64,000 nucleotides of DNA from Chloroflexota bacterium (GTDB lineage Bacteria > Chloroflexota > Dehalococcoidia > Lucifugimonadales > UBA3495). The stretch is taken from the NCBI GenBank assembly GCA_028873965.1, contig JAPPMU010000052.1, forward strand, positions 123,233-187,232, read 5' to 3'. Positions within the stretch are counted from its first letter, which is position 1. Each line of letters begins with the position of its first letter. The notes beneath the pieces were generated by a model. That model had not been told where the DNA came from. It made no database searches and saw only the letters and a program-made list of their open reading frames with translations. Shown here in pieces: positions 1-8,291 of this stretch. The translations under genes were made by a program, and so were the position numbers.

Positions 1-115
1 GTGTTAATAGAACCGCACAAAACCCACCCAGAGTCAAAAAAAACCCCACCCCCCTGTTTTTTCCCTATAAAAAAAAAATTTACTACCGCCTTTGTTTGCT
101 TTTGGGGGTTTGGCC
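1..115. other. Low-complexity, probably low-quality contig end
   Basis: This stretch has runs of C, A, T and G (for example an A run near 69-78 and a GGGGGTTTGG block near 104-112) unlike anything else in the window. The frame of the following methylase gene is open through it, but the encoded residues (K, P, F rich) do not resemble that family. I infer erroneous assembly or read-end sequence. It could instead be a real AT-rich junction. Confidence 0.5.
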
Positions 116-1049
116 CAAAATCCCCAACGACAGCAGGCACTTTTGGACGCGAGAGCAGCTCATCGAATACGGAGCATATCCGGTTGCCCTAAACCGCTGG
201 CGCAAGGGAGACGAATGGTGGCTGCCCCTGTATCAGGGTCGGGCGATACATCACTTTGACCATCGCTTTAATTCGGTAGGCTTCAATCCTGACAACCTGC
301 ATAACCCATACACCAATGAGCGTGTAACCGATGAACAACACGCTGACCCACGGTTTTACTCCCGTACACAATATTGGGTTCGCATCGAATCCGTGCTTCA
401 GAAGTTCCCTGAACAACCGGGTTATGCTATCGGGTTTAGGGATATAGCCAGGACGACGGACGAGCGGACTATGATCGCGTCCGTCGTCCCTTGGGCTGGC
501 TACGCCAACAACCTGCCGATATTGGTCCGTAACGGGAATGAAGCAGCCGACACTTTCGTTGACGTGGCTACCTTGTGGGCAGCCAACTTCTGCTCATTCG
601 CGTTCGACTTTACGGCCCGTAGCAAAGTGCAGGGCACTCACATGAACCTGTACATCCTTCAGCAGCTCCCCGTCATCACCCGCGCCGCCTACGACCGCCG
701 CTTCGGCGACACCACTGCCGCCGACCTGGTGCGCGATCACGTCCTGCGGCTTTGCTACACCGCATGGGATCTGGAACCCTTCGCCCTGGCCCAGGGCAAC
801 GATGGCGAACCCTTCGGCTGGGACGTGGAGCAGCGCCGCCATCTCCGCGCCCGCCTGGACGCCCTCTACTTCATCCTCTACGGCCTGGACCGCGATGACG
901 CCGCTTACGTCATGGACTCCTTCCCCATCACCCGCCGCAACGACCAGCGCGACCACAACGGCCGCTACCTCACCAAAGACCTGATCCTGGCCTACATGAG
1001 CGCGTTAGCCGCCGGAGACACGCAAACGGTGGTGGCCGTGACTGCATAG
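3..1049 (+). CDS. Eco57I-like restriction-modification methylase, C-terminal part
   Basis: Only the 3' end is present. The frame is open to the window edge, and family-like sequence starts near base 106. The protein contains the motifs NDSRHFWTREQL and LPLYQGRAIHHFDHRF, typical of the target-recognition and C-terminal region of large Eco57I/type IIG-like or class I DNA methyltransferases. The catalytic NPPY methylase motif and any nuclease would lie upstream, outside the window. Near the end, residues such as QRRHLRARLDALYFILYGLD match the conserved C-terminal helical part of the same family. It probably methylates, and perhaps cuts, unmodified foreign DNA. No partner gene follows; the next genes are a divergent TA pair. 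The family is fairly sure. Intactness cannot be judged. Confidence 0.75.
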   Translation, partial: VNRTAQNPPRVKKNPTPLFFPYKKKIYYRLCLLLGVWPKIPNDSRHFWTREQLIEYGAYPVALNRWRKGDEWWLPLYQGRAIHHFDHRFNSVGFNPDNLHNPYTNERVTDEQHADPRFYSRTQYWVRIESVLQKFPEQPGYAIGFRDIARTTDERTMIASVVPWAGYANNLPILVRNGNEAADTFVDVATLWAANFCSFAFDFTARSKVQGTHMNLYILQQLPVITRAAYDRRFGDTTAADLVRDHVLRLCYTAWDLEPFALAQGNDGEPFGWDVEQRRHLRARLDALYFILYGLDRDDAAYVMDSFPITRRNDQRDHNGRYLTKDLILAYMSALAAGDTQTVVAVTA

Positions 1050-1072
1050 ATCGCCTCACCACTGCTTACAGC

Positions 1073-1531
1073 CTACTGACCGTGCCCTTCCGCACTGAGT
1101 AGGTCAGCCAGAACGGCGGTAAGCAACCTCGGAACCCGGCGAAAGTCGGCGTCATTGGTGACAAAAAGCGCGCAGTTGGCCGCGATGGCGGTCGCAGCAT
1201 GAAGAGCATCGGGAAGTTTCAAGCCGGTTTCGGCCCGCAACCGGGCGGCGTCTTCCCATATTTCGCGTGTGGCCGGGATTAGGGTGACTTCCTGAGCATT
1301 GAACAGCGACCGAAGCAGCGTCTCAACCACCTCGTCTCCCGCTCGGAACGGTTTGACCAGCGTCTCTGCCACAATGATCTCGCTGCTGATGATCTCAAAC
1401 CTCCCGTCCCGCGCTTCATGCCAGATCGGCTCCAGCAATGTGCGGAACGGTTCAATTCGTTCCACGCTGTAAATGAAACAATTGGTATCCAGGTACACCG
1501 GCCCTTGGGCCGGGAGCGTCAGCGGTCCCAC
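1073..1531 (-). CDS. PIN-domain toxin (VapC-like ribonuclease)
   Basis: A 152-residue PIN-fold protein. The N-terminal YLDTNCFIYS carries the first catalytic Asp, SEIIVAETL the conserved Glu, KLPDALHAATA the central Asp, and FVTNDADFRRV the last acidic cluster. PIN toxins are Mg-dependent RNases that cut tRNA or rRNA and stop growth unless bound by their antitoxin. The start overlaps the last 13 bases of the upstream antitoxin gene (1519-1752), the usual antitoxin-first order with translational coupling. All four acidic positions appear intact, so it is probably active. The exact RNA target cannot be told. Confidence 0.85.
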   Translation of the reverse strand: MGPLTLPAQGPVYLDTNCFIYSVERIEPFRTLLEPIWHEARDGRFEIISSEIIVAETLVKPFRAGDEVVETLLRSLFNAQEVTLIPATREIWEDAARLRAETGLKLPDALHAATAIAANCALFVTNDADFRRVPRLLTAVLADLLSAEGHGQ

Positions 1532-1752
1532 GATGCCCGCTCGCCCTTGATGTAGTCATCAACTTCCTCTGCGGTCTTGAACAGCCGTTGTCCAGGACAC
1601 TCAGCCAGAATGTCCACAGCAGACCGCCGGTGGACCGGAGCGTATGGCACCACGATGACGTCCACCCTTTGGCCGTCCTCTAACTCCGGGCTGGCAATTT
1701 CCACTTTGCCGCCGGGCAACACCGTGGCAGCAAGGCGTAAGGCTTTCTGCAT
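1519..1752 (-). CDS. Antitoxin partner of the PIN toxin
   Basis: A small protein of 77 residues (MQKALRLAATVLPGGKVEI...) immediately upstream of and overlapping the PIN toxin. The N-terminal part resembles short beta-strand antitoxins (the LPGGKVEI segment is like the AbrB-type or DUF2281-like antitoxins found next to PIN genes). The C-terminal part (TAEEVDDYIKGERASW) is the helical tail expected to wrap the toxin. The reading frame extends to 1797, but ATG 1752 gives the canonical N-terminus and lies after an AGAGG-like ribosome site. Assignment rests mainly on size and overlap with the toxin. Confidence 0.7.
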   Translation of the reverse strand: MQKALRLAATVLPGGKVEIASPELEDGQRVDVIVVPYAPVHRRSAVDILAECPGQRLFKTAEEVDDYIKGERASWDR

Positions 1753-1931
1753 GGCTAAACCTCTTGACGCCGGGGACAAAGAAATAACGCTCACCAATTC
1801 CCCAACTCTTCGCGGGCAGGGGAAGGGTGAGCAACATTACAGTCAATGTAATAGCCGCCGCGGCCCGGAGTCAAGCGCAGGGCAAACTCACAACAGTTCA
1901 GACAAGAGCTCATTCTGCCCATCCGTGCCAA

Positions 1932-2064
1932 CAGGGCCTGTGCAAAGTCCTTTCTCATCCGCTCGTGGTGAGCCTGTCGAACCATCCGCCGATTGCAAAG
2001 GGCATCCTTCGACAAGCTCAGGATGAGCGGAAAAGGGTCGAGGGGTGACTTTGCACAGGCCCTG
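1932..2064. repeat. Inverted-repeat element with 18-bp perfect ends
   Basis: CAGGGCCTGTGCAAAGTC at 1932-1949 is repeated as its exact reverse complement at 2047-2064. The 133-bp interior holds two inward copies of a widespread dispersed motif (AGCCTGTCGAA and TTCGACAAGCTCAGGATGAG). The structure looks like a small non-autonomous mobile element or REP-like unit between the TA pair and the MFS gene. No coding content is convincing inside it. The rest of the 1753-2119 gap holds no other feature I can support. Confidence 0.6.
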
Positions 2065-2119
2065 CCGTGCCAAGCTGAACATTGGCGCGGCGGCGTCGGT
2101 AGGAGTACAATGCCCTCCT

Positions 2120-2410
2120 ATGGTCGGGTACGCGAGGCGCAACTTCGCCATATTGACCACCGTCGGTGCGATGGTGATCACTCTTCTGCTGATCGTCTTC
2201 TTCGGCGCGTGGGCAGTCGCGTCTGCCGGCGATGCCGACATCTCCAGCATTACGAACTCTGCCACCAGCGGATTCGCCGGCGCCCCTTATCAACCCGGCG
2301 CAGTCCCGGGAGCCGTCGAATCCGATACCGTCCCCCGTTTGGCTTCGGCCACGCCGGTCTCCGAAACCTGGTGGGGCAAGTCCTTCCTGGTCGCCTGCCC
2401 GTTGCATTGA
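2120..2410 (+). CDS. Small single-pass membrane protein, unknown
   Basis: A 96-residue open frame. One hydrophobic segment at about residues 10-36 (ILTTVGAMVITLLLIVFFGA) is followed by a Ser/Ala/Pro-rich tail without a clear fold. It ends 36 bases before the MFS carrier in the same orientation, so the two may be cotranscribed. The ribosome site is weak, and an overlapping frame starts at ATG 2110, so the start is uncertain. I do not recognise the family. The membrane segment is the main reason for believing it is real. Confidence 0.4.
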   Translation: MVGYARRNFAILTTVGAMVITLLLIVFFGAWAVASAGDADISSITNSATSGFAGAPYQPGAVPGAVESDTVPRLASATPVSETWWGKSFLVACPLH

Positions 2411-2446
2411 CCGGCCGCCAACCCTCCTCACAGGAGTCCTCTCTGA

Positions 2447-3853
2447 ATGGCCACATTTGACCGCGTTCGCGGCTCGTCCGGCGGATTCCACTATGCCTGG
2501 GTGATCATCGCCATCCTGGCGGTTGTCCAGATTTTCGGACAGTCCATTTCGATGTCGGCCGGCATCATGGTGCCCGAGCTCCGCATGCCCCTGGAAGAAG
2601 GCGGCCGCTTCGGTTGGTCTCCGGCAATCATCGGTTTCGCGCTGGCCGGCTATTACCTGGTGGGCTCGCTCACCTCGCCGTTCAGCGGACGTTTCGGCGA
2701 CATCCTGGGCGCCCGAAAGTTGCTGATGGCGGGAGGGGTCCTGTTCGGCGTGAGCATGATCCTGATCGGGTTCATCACCCAGGTCTGGCAGTTCTTCATC
2801 GTGTACAGCATCATGCTGGCGCTCACCTCGTCGATTGCCATGGTGCCGCTGATGGCCGCCGTGAACCCCTGGTTCAAGCGCCGGCTGGGTCTGGGTATCG
2901 GCCTGATGTGGGCCGCCGGGGGTGTGGGAGCGGCAGCCCTGGCTCCCGTGTACTCGCTGCTGCTGGTCAACTTCGGCTGGACCCGCACCTTCGTGATCAT
3001 CGGCCTGGTTGGTGCCGGACTTACCCTCGGCCTGATGCCGTTTTTCCGCAACCAGCCGGCGGAGAAGGGACTGATGGCCTACGGCGCGTCACCCACCGAC
3101 CCCCCGCCGGTTAGGTTCAGCGCCGAAGCCTCCCGGCTCCGTCTCAAGGTGTTCCAGCGCCAGATGAAGCACACCCGCGCTTTCTGGAACCTGCCCGTGA
3201 TTCACGGCATGGGTTGCGCCGGCCACGGCATTGTCCTCATTTTCGTCGTTGACTTCGCGGTCAACCGCGGCATCGAGTTCACCACCGCCGCGGTCATCCT
3301 GACGCTCATCAACGTGTTCAGCATCGCCGGCCGCTTCCTGGTGCCCATCATCACCGAGCGCATCGGCGGCAAGCTCATCATGTCCGCCGCGCTGGCCATT
3401 CAGGCTGGTTCCGTGGCCATCCTCCTGTTCGCGGGAGATGTCTGGGCCTTCTACCTCTTTGCCTGCGTCTTCGGCTTGGGCTTCGGCGGTGAGATGTCGG
3501 CCTACCCGGTGGTCAACCGTCAGTATTTCGGCACCGGCCCGGTGGCTACGGTGTATGGCTTCCAGATATCCGGCGCCATGATGGGACACTTCATCTCCAC
3601 GCTGGTCGCCGGTGTCATCATCCAGTTCATCGGCTACATTCCGGCCTTCATCCTGTCCATGGCTTTCAGTGGCTTCGGCGTTGTCATCATCATGACTCTG
3701 GAAACCACCAAGCGGCAGTTGATCCCCGACTGGGAGGACCAGTTGCCTCCCGAAGCGCGCACGCCGTCCACCAATGCGGCCCCGGCGATAGTCCCTCCGG
3801 CTGCCGCCGCCACCGGCGTCGCGTTCGGCAGCGCCGGCGGCGACGGTAACTAG
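2447..3853 (+). CDS. MFS transporter, oxalate/formate antiporter (OFA)-like
   Basis: A 468-residue polytopic membrane protein with about 12 hydrophobic segments. It has the MFS loop between helices 2 and 3 (SGRFGDILGARKLL). The opening (HYAWVIIAILAVVQIFGQSISMSAGIMVPEL) resembles the OFA and monocarboxylate-carrier branch. The central loop near residues 210-235 divides the two six-helix halves. The last 45 residues are Ala/Pro-rich and cytosolic. It probably moves a small organic acid by proton symport or antiport; the actual substrate cannot be inferred. An AGGAG site lies 11 bases before ATG 2447. Confidence 0.85.
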   Translation: MATFDRVRGSSGGFHYAWVIIAILAVVQIFGQSISMSAGIMVPELRMPLEEGGRFGWSPAIIGFALAGYYLVGSLTSPFSGRFGDILGARKLLMAGGVLFGVSMILIGFITQVWQFFIVYSIMLALTSSIAMVPLMAAVNPWFKRRLGLGIGLMWAAGGVGAAALAPVYSLLLVNFGWTRTFVIIGLVGAGLTLGLMPFFRNQPAEKGLMAYGASPTDPPPVRFSAEASRLRLKVFQRQMKHTRAFWNLPVIHGMGCAGHGIVLIFVVDFAVNRGIEFTTAAVILTLINVFSIAGRFLVPIITERIGGKLIMSAALAIQAGSVAILLFAGDVWAFYLFACVFGLGFGGEMSAYPVVNRQYFGTGPVATVYGFQISGAMMGHFISTLVAGVIIQFIGYIPAFILSMAFSGFGVVIIMTLETTKRQLIPDWEDQLPPEARTPSTNAAPAIVPPAAAATGVAFGSAGGDGN

Positions 3854-3890
3854 GGCGCCTTGGTAAATGCCGTCATTGCCATGAAAATAG

Positions 3891-3913
3891 CCCTCTCCCC
3901 TTGTGGGAGAGGG
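3891..3913. terminator. Hairpin after the MFS gene, dispersed-repeat type
   Basis: CCCTCTCCC and GGGAGAGGG form a 9-bp stem around a short loop, 37 bases after the MFS stop. There is no clean T run. The motif with its GGGTTGGGTGAGGGG tail is a common dispersed palindrome in environmental genomes. It may act as a weak terminator. Confidence 0.4.
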
Positions 3914-3978
3914 TTGGGTGAGGGGTATCGCTCACTCTGCACACTCCATTTTTCATCATCGTATCCGGCTTGGCCGGG

Positions 3979-4012
3979 CCATCATTCATCCCGGCTTTCG
4001 CCGGAATCCGGC
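3979..4012. repeat. Short dispersed palindrome
   Basis: CCGGCTTTCGCCGG (3991-4004) inside ATTCATCCCGGC...GCCGGAATCC is one copy of the recurrent motif seen also near 8060, 8140, 11525, 45605, 45690, 54730, 54965, 55045 and 57605. It ends six bases before the DUF6941 start codon. Confidence 0.6.
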
Positions 4013-4017
4013 TGCGT

Positions 4018-4416
4018 ATGACCACTGATCTGGCCTTCCTGTGCGACTCTGCTCTTGAAGACCGGGGCAAGCTGCATGCCCTGGGCGTTGGCATCGACAG
4101 CGTCTCGGGCGGTTCCCTGCCCATGACCCACCCCCGCTTCGTGGTGGTCTGCGTCATGCGCTATTCCGTGGTCGAAGCCGGCGACAAGCGCATGGCCATT
4201 CGTCTGCTGACCCCGGACGCCCGCGATGCCGTCCCGCCCATCGAGCGGAACATCACCCTGCCCGTGCGCGACGGCGTGGTGGACGCCACCGCCCGGATCA
4301 TCGCCGAGGTCAACGGGGTCACTTTCAACCAGGGCGGCCCCCATGCCTTCCACGTCGCCATCGACGGAGCGGAAGTGGCCCGGCTGCCCATCAACGTCAG
4401 CGTGCGCCGTTCCTGA
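4018..4416 (+). CDS. DUF6941 family protein
   Basis: A 132-residue cytosolic protein. The opening TDLAFLCDSALEDRGKLHALGVGID matches the start of DUF6941 proteins as I remember them: a short sandwich-like domain of unknown function. It ends VARLPINVSVRR, also family-like. I chose ATG 4018; a longer frame from 3970 would translate through the palindromic repeat just upstream. The next gene starts 28 bases downstream, so they may share a transcript, but the context gives no role. Confidence 0.6.
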   Translation: MTTDLAFLCDSALEDRGKLHALGVGIDSVSGGSLPMTHPRFVVVCVMRYSVVEAGDKRMAIRLLTPDARDAVPPIERNITLPVRDGVVDATARIIAEVNGVTFNQGGPHAFHVAIDGAEVARLPINVSVRRS

Positions 4417-4444
4417 TCCCCCACTCCTTGTTGGCGGTTTTCCG

Positions 4445-5104
4445 GTGTCCGTTCCCAAAATCCTGCTGGCCACGGGCAACGCCGACAAGCAGCGCATGCT
4501 CGCCTGGCTGCTGGAGGATGCGCCGCTGCGGGCCGTTTCGCCCGCTGAACTGGGCGTGCGCGCCGACCCTGACGAGAGCGGCGACACCCACGAGGCCATC
4601 GCCCGGGCCAAGGCCGAGGAGTGGTCCCGCGTGGCCGGGATGCCCGCCATCGCCAGCGACGGCGGGCTGGTCGTCCCCGCTCTGGGCGCCAATTGGGAGA
4701 GCCGGCACACCCACCGCTTTGCCGGCCCGGCTGCCGACGGCGCCGAACGCCAGCGCCGCCTCCTGCGCCTGATGGAACCCTTCTCCGGCGACCGGCGCAA
4801 CGCCGCCTTTGTGGAAGCGCTGGCCATTGCCGACGCCGGCGAAACCGTCGCGTCCTGGCAGGTGTCCGGTGCCACCGGACGCATCGTGGACAGCCTTGCC
4901 GACCGCGGCGGAGACACCGACGGCGATGGCTTCTGGGTCTTCCCCCTGTGGCACTTCCCCGAGTTCGGTCGCACCTACGACCGCCTGACCGAAACCGAAC
5001 GGGCTACCCTGGGCGATCACTGGGAAGCGCTGCGCGCCCATGTCCGCGCCTTTATCCCCGGCTGGCTGGCCGGCCTCTCCGCTTCCCCAAATCGGCTACA
5101 ATAA
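4445..5104 (+). CDS. Ham1/RdgB-like non-canonical purine NTP pyrophosphatase
   Basis: A 219-residue protein starting at GTG 4445. The N-terminal KILLATGNADKQRML is the Ham1/RdgB signature (ATGNxxK) that binds the triphosphate. IASDGGLVV matches the conserved SDDSGL region, and an HEAIARAKA helix lies between them. Family members hydrolyse dITP, dXTP and ITP to monophosphates and so keep deaminated purines out of nucleic acids. The C-terminal half is more divergent than RdgB, with a longer FWVFPLWHFPEFGRTY segment, so it may be a distant member with altered specificity. A separate RdgB elsewhere in the genome would support that. Confidence 0.7.
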   Translation: MSVPKILLATGNADKQRMLAWLLEDAPLRAVSPAELGVRADPDESGDTHEAIARAKAEEWSRVAGMPAIASDGGLVVPALGANWESRHTHRFAGPAADGAERQRRLLRLMEPFSGDRRNAAFVEALAIADAGETVASWQVSGATGRIVDSLADRGGDTDGDGFWVFPLWHFPEFGRTYDRLTETERATLGDHWEALRAHVRAFIPGWLAGLSASPNRLQ

Positions 5105-5138
5105 TCTGAACCCTAGTCTATCGCCGACGGAGCCTCCC

Positions 5139-6092
5139 GTGACCGCCCTGCCCATCGAGAAAGAATCAGCTGGCCCGGCTTCAGTAGAAGACGTGCAGTC
5201 TCTCCTGCGCGACCAGGCTTACATAACCGACCGGGGGTTGGCCATCGCCATCTTCCTCGCGTTGAAACTGCGCCGCCCGCTGTTCCTGGAAGGCGAGGCC
5301 GGCGTCGGCAAGACCGAGATCGCCCGCGCCCTGGCCACCGGCCTGAGCACCGACCTGATCCGCTTGCAGTGCTACGAGGGCCTCGATGTCAACCACGCGG
5401 TGTACGAGTGGAACCACACCCGCCAATTGCTGGAAATCCGCTTGATGGAAGCCCGGCGCGACGCGGGCAACGGTGGCGCGCCGGACGTAGATCTGTTCAG
5501 CCCGCAGTTCCTGATCAAGCGCCCCCTTCTCGAAGCCATCGACGAGGGACGTGACCGCGCCCCGGTGCTCCTCATCGACGAGCTCGACCGCTCCGACGAG
5601 GAGTTTGAGGGGTTCCTCCTGGAACTCCTGGCCGACTACCAGATCACCATACCCGAGCTGGGCACCTTTCACGCCGCCTTCCCGCCCGTGGTGGTCATCA
5701 CCTCCAACCGCACCCGCGAGGTGCACGACGCGCTGAAGCGACGCTGCCTCTACTACTGGGTAGATTACCCCGATTACCAGAAGGAGCTCCAGATCGTCAC
5801 CGCCCGGCTGCCGGACGCCCCCCGCCAGCTTGCCCAGCAGGTCACCGGGTTCATCCAGGAGCTCCGGGAGACCGAGCTCTACAAGATCCCCGGCGTCTCC
5901 GAGACCCTGGACTGGACCTCAGCGCTGATGGCGCTGAACATGCGCGAGCTGGAACCCGAGGTCATCGACGACACCCTGGGCATCATGCTCAAGTACCAGG
6001 ACGACATCGAAGCCGTGCGCGGCGAACCGGCCCGCGCTCTCCTGGAGCGCTCCCGCAACCGTGGCCCCCGCCGCGGCGGGCGGCGGGGGTAG
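5139..6092 (+). CDS. MoxR-type AAA+ ATPase
   Basis: A 317-residue AAA+ protein. Walker A is FLEGEAGVGKTEIARALA (about residues 48-65) and Walker B is VLLIDELDRSDEEFEGF (about 144-160). The sensor segment VVVITSNRTREVHDALKRRCLYYW is typical of MoxR. It is closest in style to the CoxD/MoxR subgroup that helps insert metals or activate partner enzymes, usually beside a VWA-domain gene. No VWA gene is next to it here, so its client is unknown. GTG 5139 follows a GGAG site; the frame is open further upstream but overlaps the previous gene. The C-terminus is Arg/Gly-rich. Confidence 0.8.
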   Translation: MTALPIEKESAGPASVEDVQSLLRDQAYITDRGLAIAIFLALKLRRPLFLEGEAGVGKTEIARALATGLSTDLIRLQCYEGLDVNHAVYEWNHTRQLLEIRLMEARRDAGNGGAPDVDLFSPQFLIKRPLLEAIDEGRDRAPVLLIDELDRSDEEFEGFLLELLADYQITIPELGTFHAAFPPVVVITSNRTREVHDALKRRCLYYWVDYPDYQKELQIVTARLPDAPRQLAQQVTGFIQELRETELYKIPGVSETLDWTSALMALNMRELEPEVIDDTLGIMLKYQDDIEAVRGEPARALLERSRNRGPRRGGRRG

Positions 6093-6156
6093 CATCCATA
6101 GCTTGGAAATGAACTGCCCTTTGCCGGGCGCGACCTGATCCTCTGGGGACAATTGT

Positions 6157-6675
6157 ATGGACCGACTTTTTGAATCACCGGACTTCGAAGGCATCCCGCC
6201 CCTGAGTGTGGAAGTCGTCGATGAAGCCCTGAACCGGGGCGACATCACCGCGGCGGAGTTGTTGATGCTGTACTTCGCCTGCGCCACCGCCGAGCCGGAG
6301 GATACCGGTGAACTGAGCGATGCGGCGGAACGCATCGCCGACTACCTGCTCGACCTGGCGGAAGATGAAGACGAGGATGCGGCCATGGCGCTCATGGCTT
6401 TGAACACTCTTCTGTCCGATGACAACTCCGAGGCCGCCCGGATCGTCGGCGCCGAGATGTTCCGCTCCGTCACCATTCGCTCCGTGCTGCGCAACGTCAT
6501 CGCCGACCGGATGGAAACGGAAGAGGCCGCCGCCGCGATAATGGTCATCAACTCCCTTACCGCGCATCATCTCGGCGTGGACCTGGACGATGTTGATGAC
6601 GTTGATCTGGACGATCTGGCGGCCATGCTGGGCGGCTCCGACCTGGATTGGGATGATGACCTCGATGACCGTTAA
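6157..6675 (+). CDS. Acidic hypothetical protein
   Basis: A 172-residue very acidic protein with no family I recognise. Residues 1-135 look helical, with Ala/Leu-rich helices (AAELLMLYFACA, AMALMALNTLL). The last 35 residues are an Asp-rich tail with repeats such as DLDDVDDVDLDDLAAM. There is no signal peptide or membrane segment. It lies between the MoxR ATPase and the FAD oxidoreductase, overlapping the latter by 11 bases, so it is probably cotranscribed. The tail could bind divalent metal or a basic protein; that is only a guess. Confidence 0.6.
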   Translation: MDRLFESPDFEGIPPLSVEVVDEALNRGDITAAELLMLYFACATAEPEDTGELSDAAERIADYLLDLAEDEDEDAAMALMALNTLLSDDNSEAARIVGAEMFRSVTIRSVLRNVIADRMETEEAAAAIMVINSLTAHHLGVDLDDVDDVDLDDLAAMLGGSDLDWDDDLDDR

Positions 6676-7852
6676 CAATAATATGCCTCGCCACGTCGTC
6701 GTCATCGGCGCCGGCATCGTTGGCGCCTCCATCGCCTGGCGCGTCGCCTCCCGGGGCGCCCGCGTCACCATCCTCGATCGCGCTGAGCCCGGCAGTGGCG
6801 CGTCCAGCCACAGCTTCGCCTGGATCAACGCCGGCGCCAAGGAACCCGTCGGCTACCACAACCTGAACCGCCGCTCGCTGGAAATGTGGCCCCGTTTCGC
6901 CGACGCCCTGGGCGAGGACGTCGGCCTCCGGTGGGGCGGCAAGCTCGCCTGGGAAGTCGAACCGGAGGCTGCCAAAGCCCTGGTCGCCCGCGTGCAGCAG
7001 CTCCAATCGTGGGGTTATCCCAGCCGCCTCGTTTCCCGCGAGGAATTGCAGGAACTCGAGCCCGCCCTGAACATCGGCCCTGTCGTCGCGGCGGACTATA
7101 ACGAGAATGAGGGACAGGTCGAGCCGCAAATGGTTGTCAACGCTTGCCTCAACCGGCTGCGCGAACTGGAGGCTTCCATCGTCACCGGCGCCGCAGTCAC
7201 CGGATTGCGTAAGGACTCGCAGGACCGCGTCGTTTCGGTTCAAACCGCCGCCGGCGACATCGACGCGGACATCGTGGTCGTTGCCGCCGGTACCGCCACC
7301 ACCGCCGTGGCCGCCTTGGCCGGCTTGAACGTCCCGCAGGCCGAGAGCCCGGGCGTGGTGATCCGCACCACCCCCATGCCGTCGCTGTTGCAAAACGTGC
7401 CCGTGGTTTACGCTCCTCCCCTGGAGGACGGCCGCCGTGAAATCCACCTCCGCCAGTGCCCCGACGGCCGCCTCATGATCGGCGAAGGCGACCAGGAAAG
7501 CCTCGCCGAGGACGACAGCCAGGCCCACGCCGACGACCTGCTGGCCCGGGCCTGCCAGCATCTGCCGGGACTGACTGGCGCCACCGCTATTCCCGTGCCC
7601 GTTGGCTGGCGCCCCATGCCCCTGGATGGTTATCCGGTCATGGGGTTTGCGTCAGAGGCGCCCAACCTGTACGTTGCCCTTACCCACAGCGGGGTCACCC
7701 TGGCCCCGGCTCTGAACCAGCTCGCCGCATTGGAGATCTGCGACGGCGCCCGGGCTGATGCCGTTCTCGGACCCTACCGTCCCGAGCGGTTCGCGGGCAT
7801 GACGCCGGAGACCGCGTCACAGATGGAACACCCGCGCGCCCGGCACCGCTAA
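6665..7852 (+). CDS. FAD-dependent oxidoreductase (DAO/glycine oxidase-like)
   Basis: A flavoprotein of 395 residues. The N-terminal HVVVIGAGIVGASIAWRVA is the Rossmann GxGxxG motif, followed by the acidic ribose contact in VTILDR. SGASSHSFAWINAGAK matches the FAD-binding stretch of D-amino-acid oxidase-type enzymes (glycine, sarcosine or D-amino-acid oxidases and dehydrogenases). The C-terminal segment GWRPMPLDGYPVMGF and LTHSGVTLAP is the second FAD-binding part. It probably oxidises an amine or imino acid. ATG 6665 overlaps the preceding gene; ATG 6683 is an equally good start with the usual MPRHVVVIG beginning. Confidence 0.85.
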   Translation: MTVNNNMPRHVVVIGAGIVGASIAWRVASRGARVTILDRAEPGSGASSHSFAWINAGAKEPVGYHNLNRRSLEMWPRFADALGEDVGLRWGGKLAWEVEPEAAKALVARVQQLQSWGYPSRLVSREELQELEPALNIGPVVAADYNENEGQVEPQMVVNACLNRLRELEASIVTGAAVTGLRKDSQDRVVSVQTAAGDIDADIVVVAAGTATTAVAALAGLNVPQAESPGVVIRTTPMPSLLQNVPVVYAPPLEDGRREIHLRQCPDGRLMIGEGDQESLAEDDSQAHADDLLARACQHLPGLTGATAIPVPVGWRPMPLDGYPVMGFASEAPNLYVALTHSGVTLAPALNQLAALEICDGARADAVLGPYRPERFAGMTPETASQMEHPRARHR

Positions 7853-8023
7853 ACCGTCATCCGTTCCCCGCCGTGGCTTATCGTCGGACCCGGGCCTGGG
7901 TTCCGTTCGGTTAGGGTTGGCGACTGCGGGACCGCTACGCCAGAGCCAACCGATTCCACCCCGAATTTCGTCGCCCAACCGCGTTCCGCCCGGCCCCGTA
8001 TCTCCCCAGCGGCCACGCCGTTG

Positions 8024-8194
8024 GCTGTAGGGCAATCGCATATGGGCAGTCTAATGCCCGTCATTCCTGCGAAAGCAGGAATCCAGTGTGCGAATTCGTT
8101 AATGCCGTTTCAGATGCGTTTATTTGGTGTCTAATGGACTCCGGCTTTCGCCGGAGTGACGCCGTTGTAATTTCATATGCGATTGCCCTGCGGC
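8024..8194. mobile_element. MITE-like element, family A copy 1
   Basis: Ends at 8024-8044 and 8174-8194 are inverted repeats matching at 19 of 21 positions around the core AGGGCAATCGCATATG. The interior holds two inward-facing palindromes of the dispersed type (8060-8085 and 8131-8160). It is the same design as the copy at 54934-55095. No transposase is encoded, so it would need one in trans. No convincing target duplication flanks this copy. It fills most of the 7853-8291 gap; 7853-8023 holds nothing I can support. Confidence 0.75.
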
Positions 8195-8208
8195 CTGCCC
8201 CGCTTCCC

Positions 8209-8237
8209 TTGCCCAACCCGGCCTCCCGGCGTAGAAT
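8209..8237 (+). promoter_or_regulatory. Sigma-70-type promoter for the CoA-transferase
   Basis: TTGCCC at 8209-8214, a 17-base spacer and TAGAAT at 8232-8237 make a good housekeeping promoter. The start codon of the CoA-transferase follows 54 bases later, after a TAGGAG ribosome site. The promoter begins 15 bases after the end of the MITE-like element. Confidence 0.6.
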
Positions 8238-8291
8238 GGCGAAACTTCATCCGGGAACCCCATCTGCGCGTTCAATTTAGGAGAATCTGTC

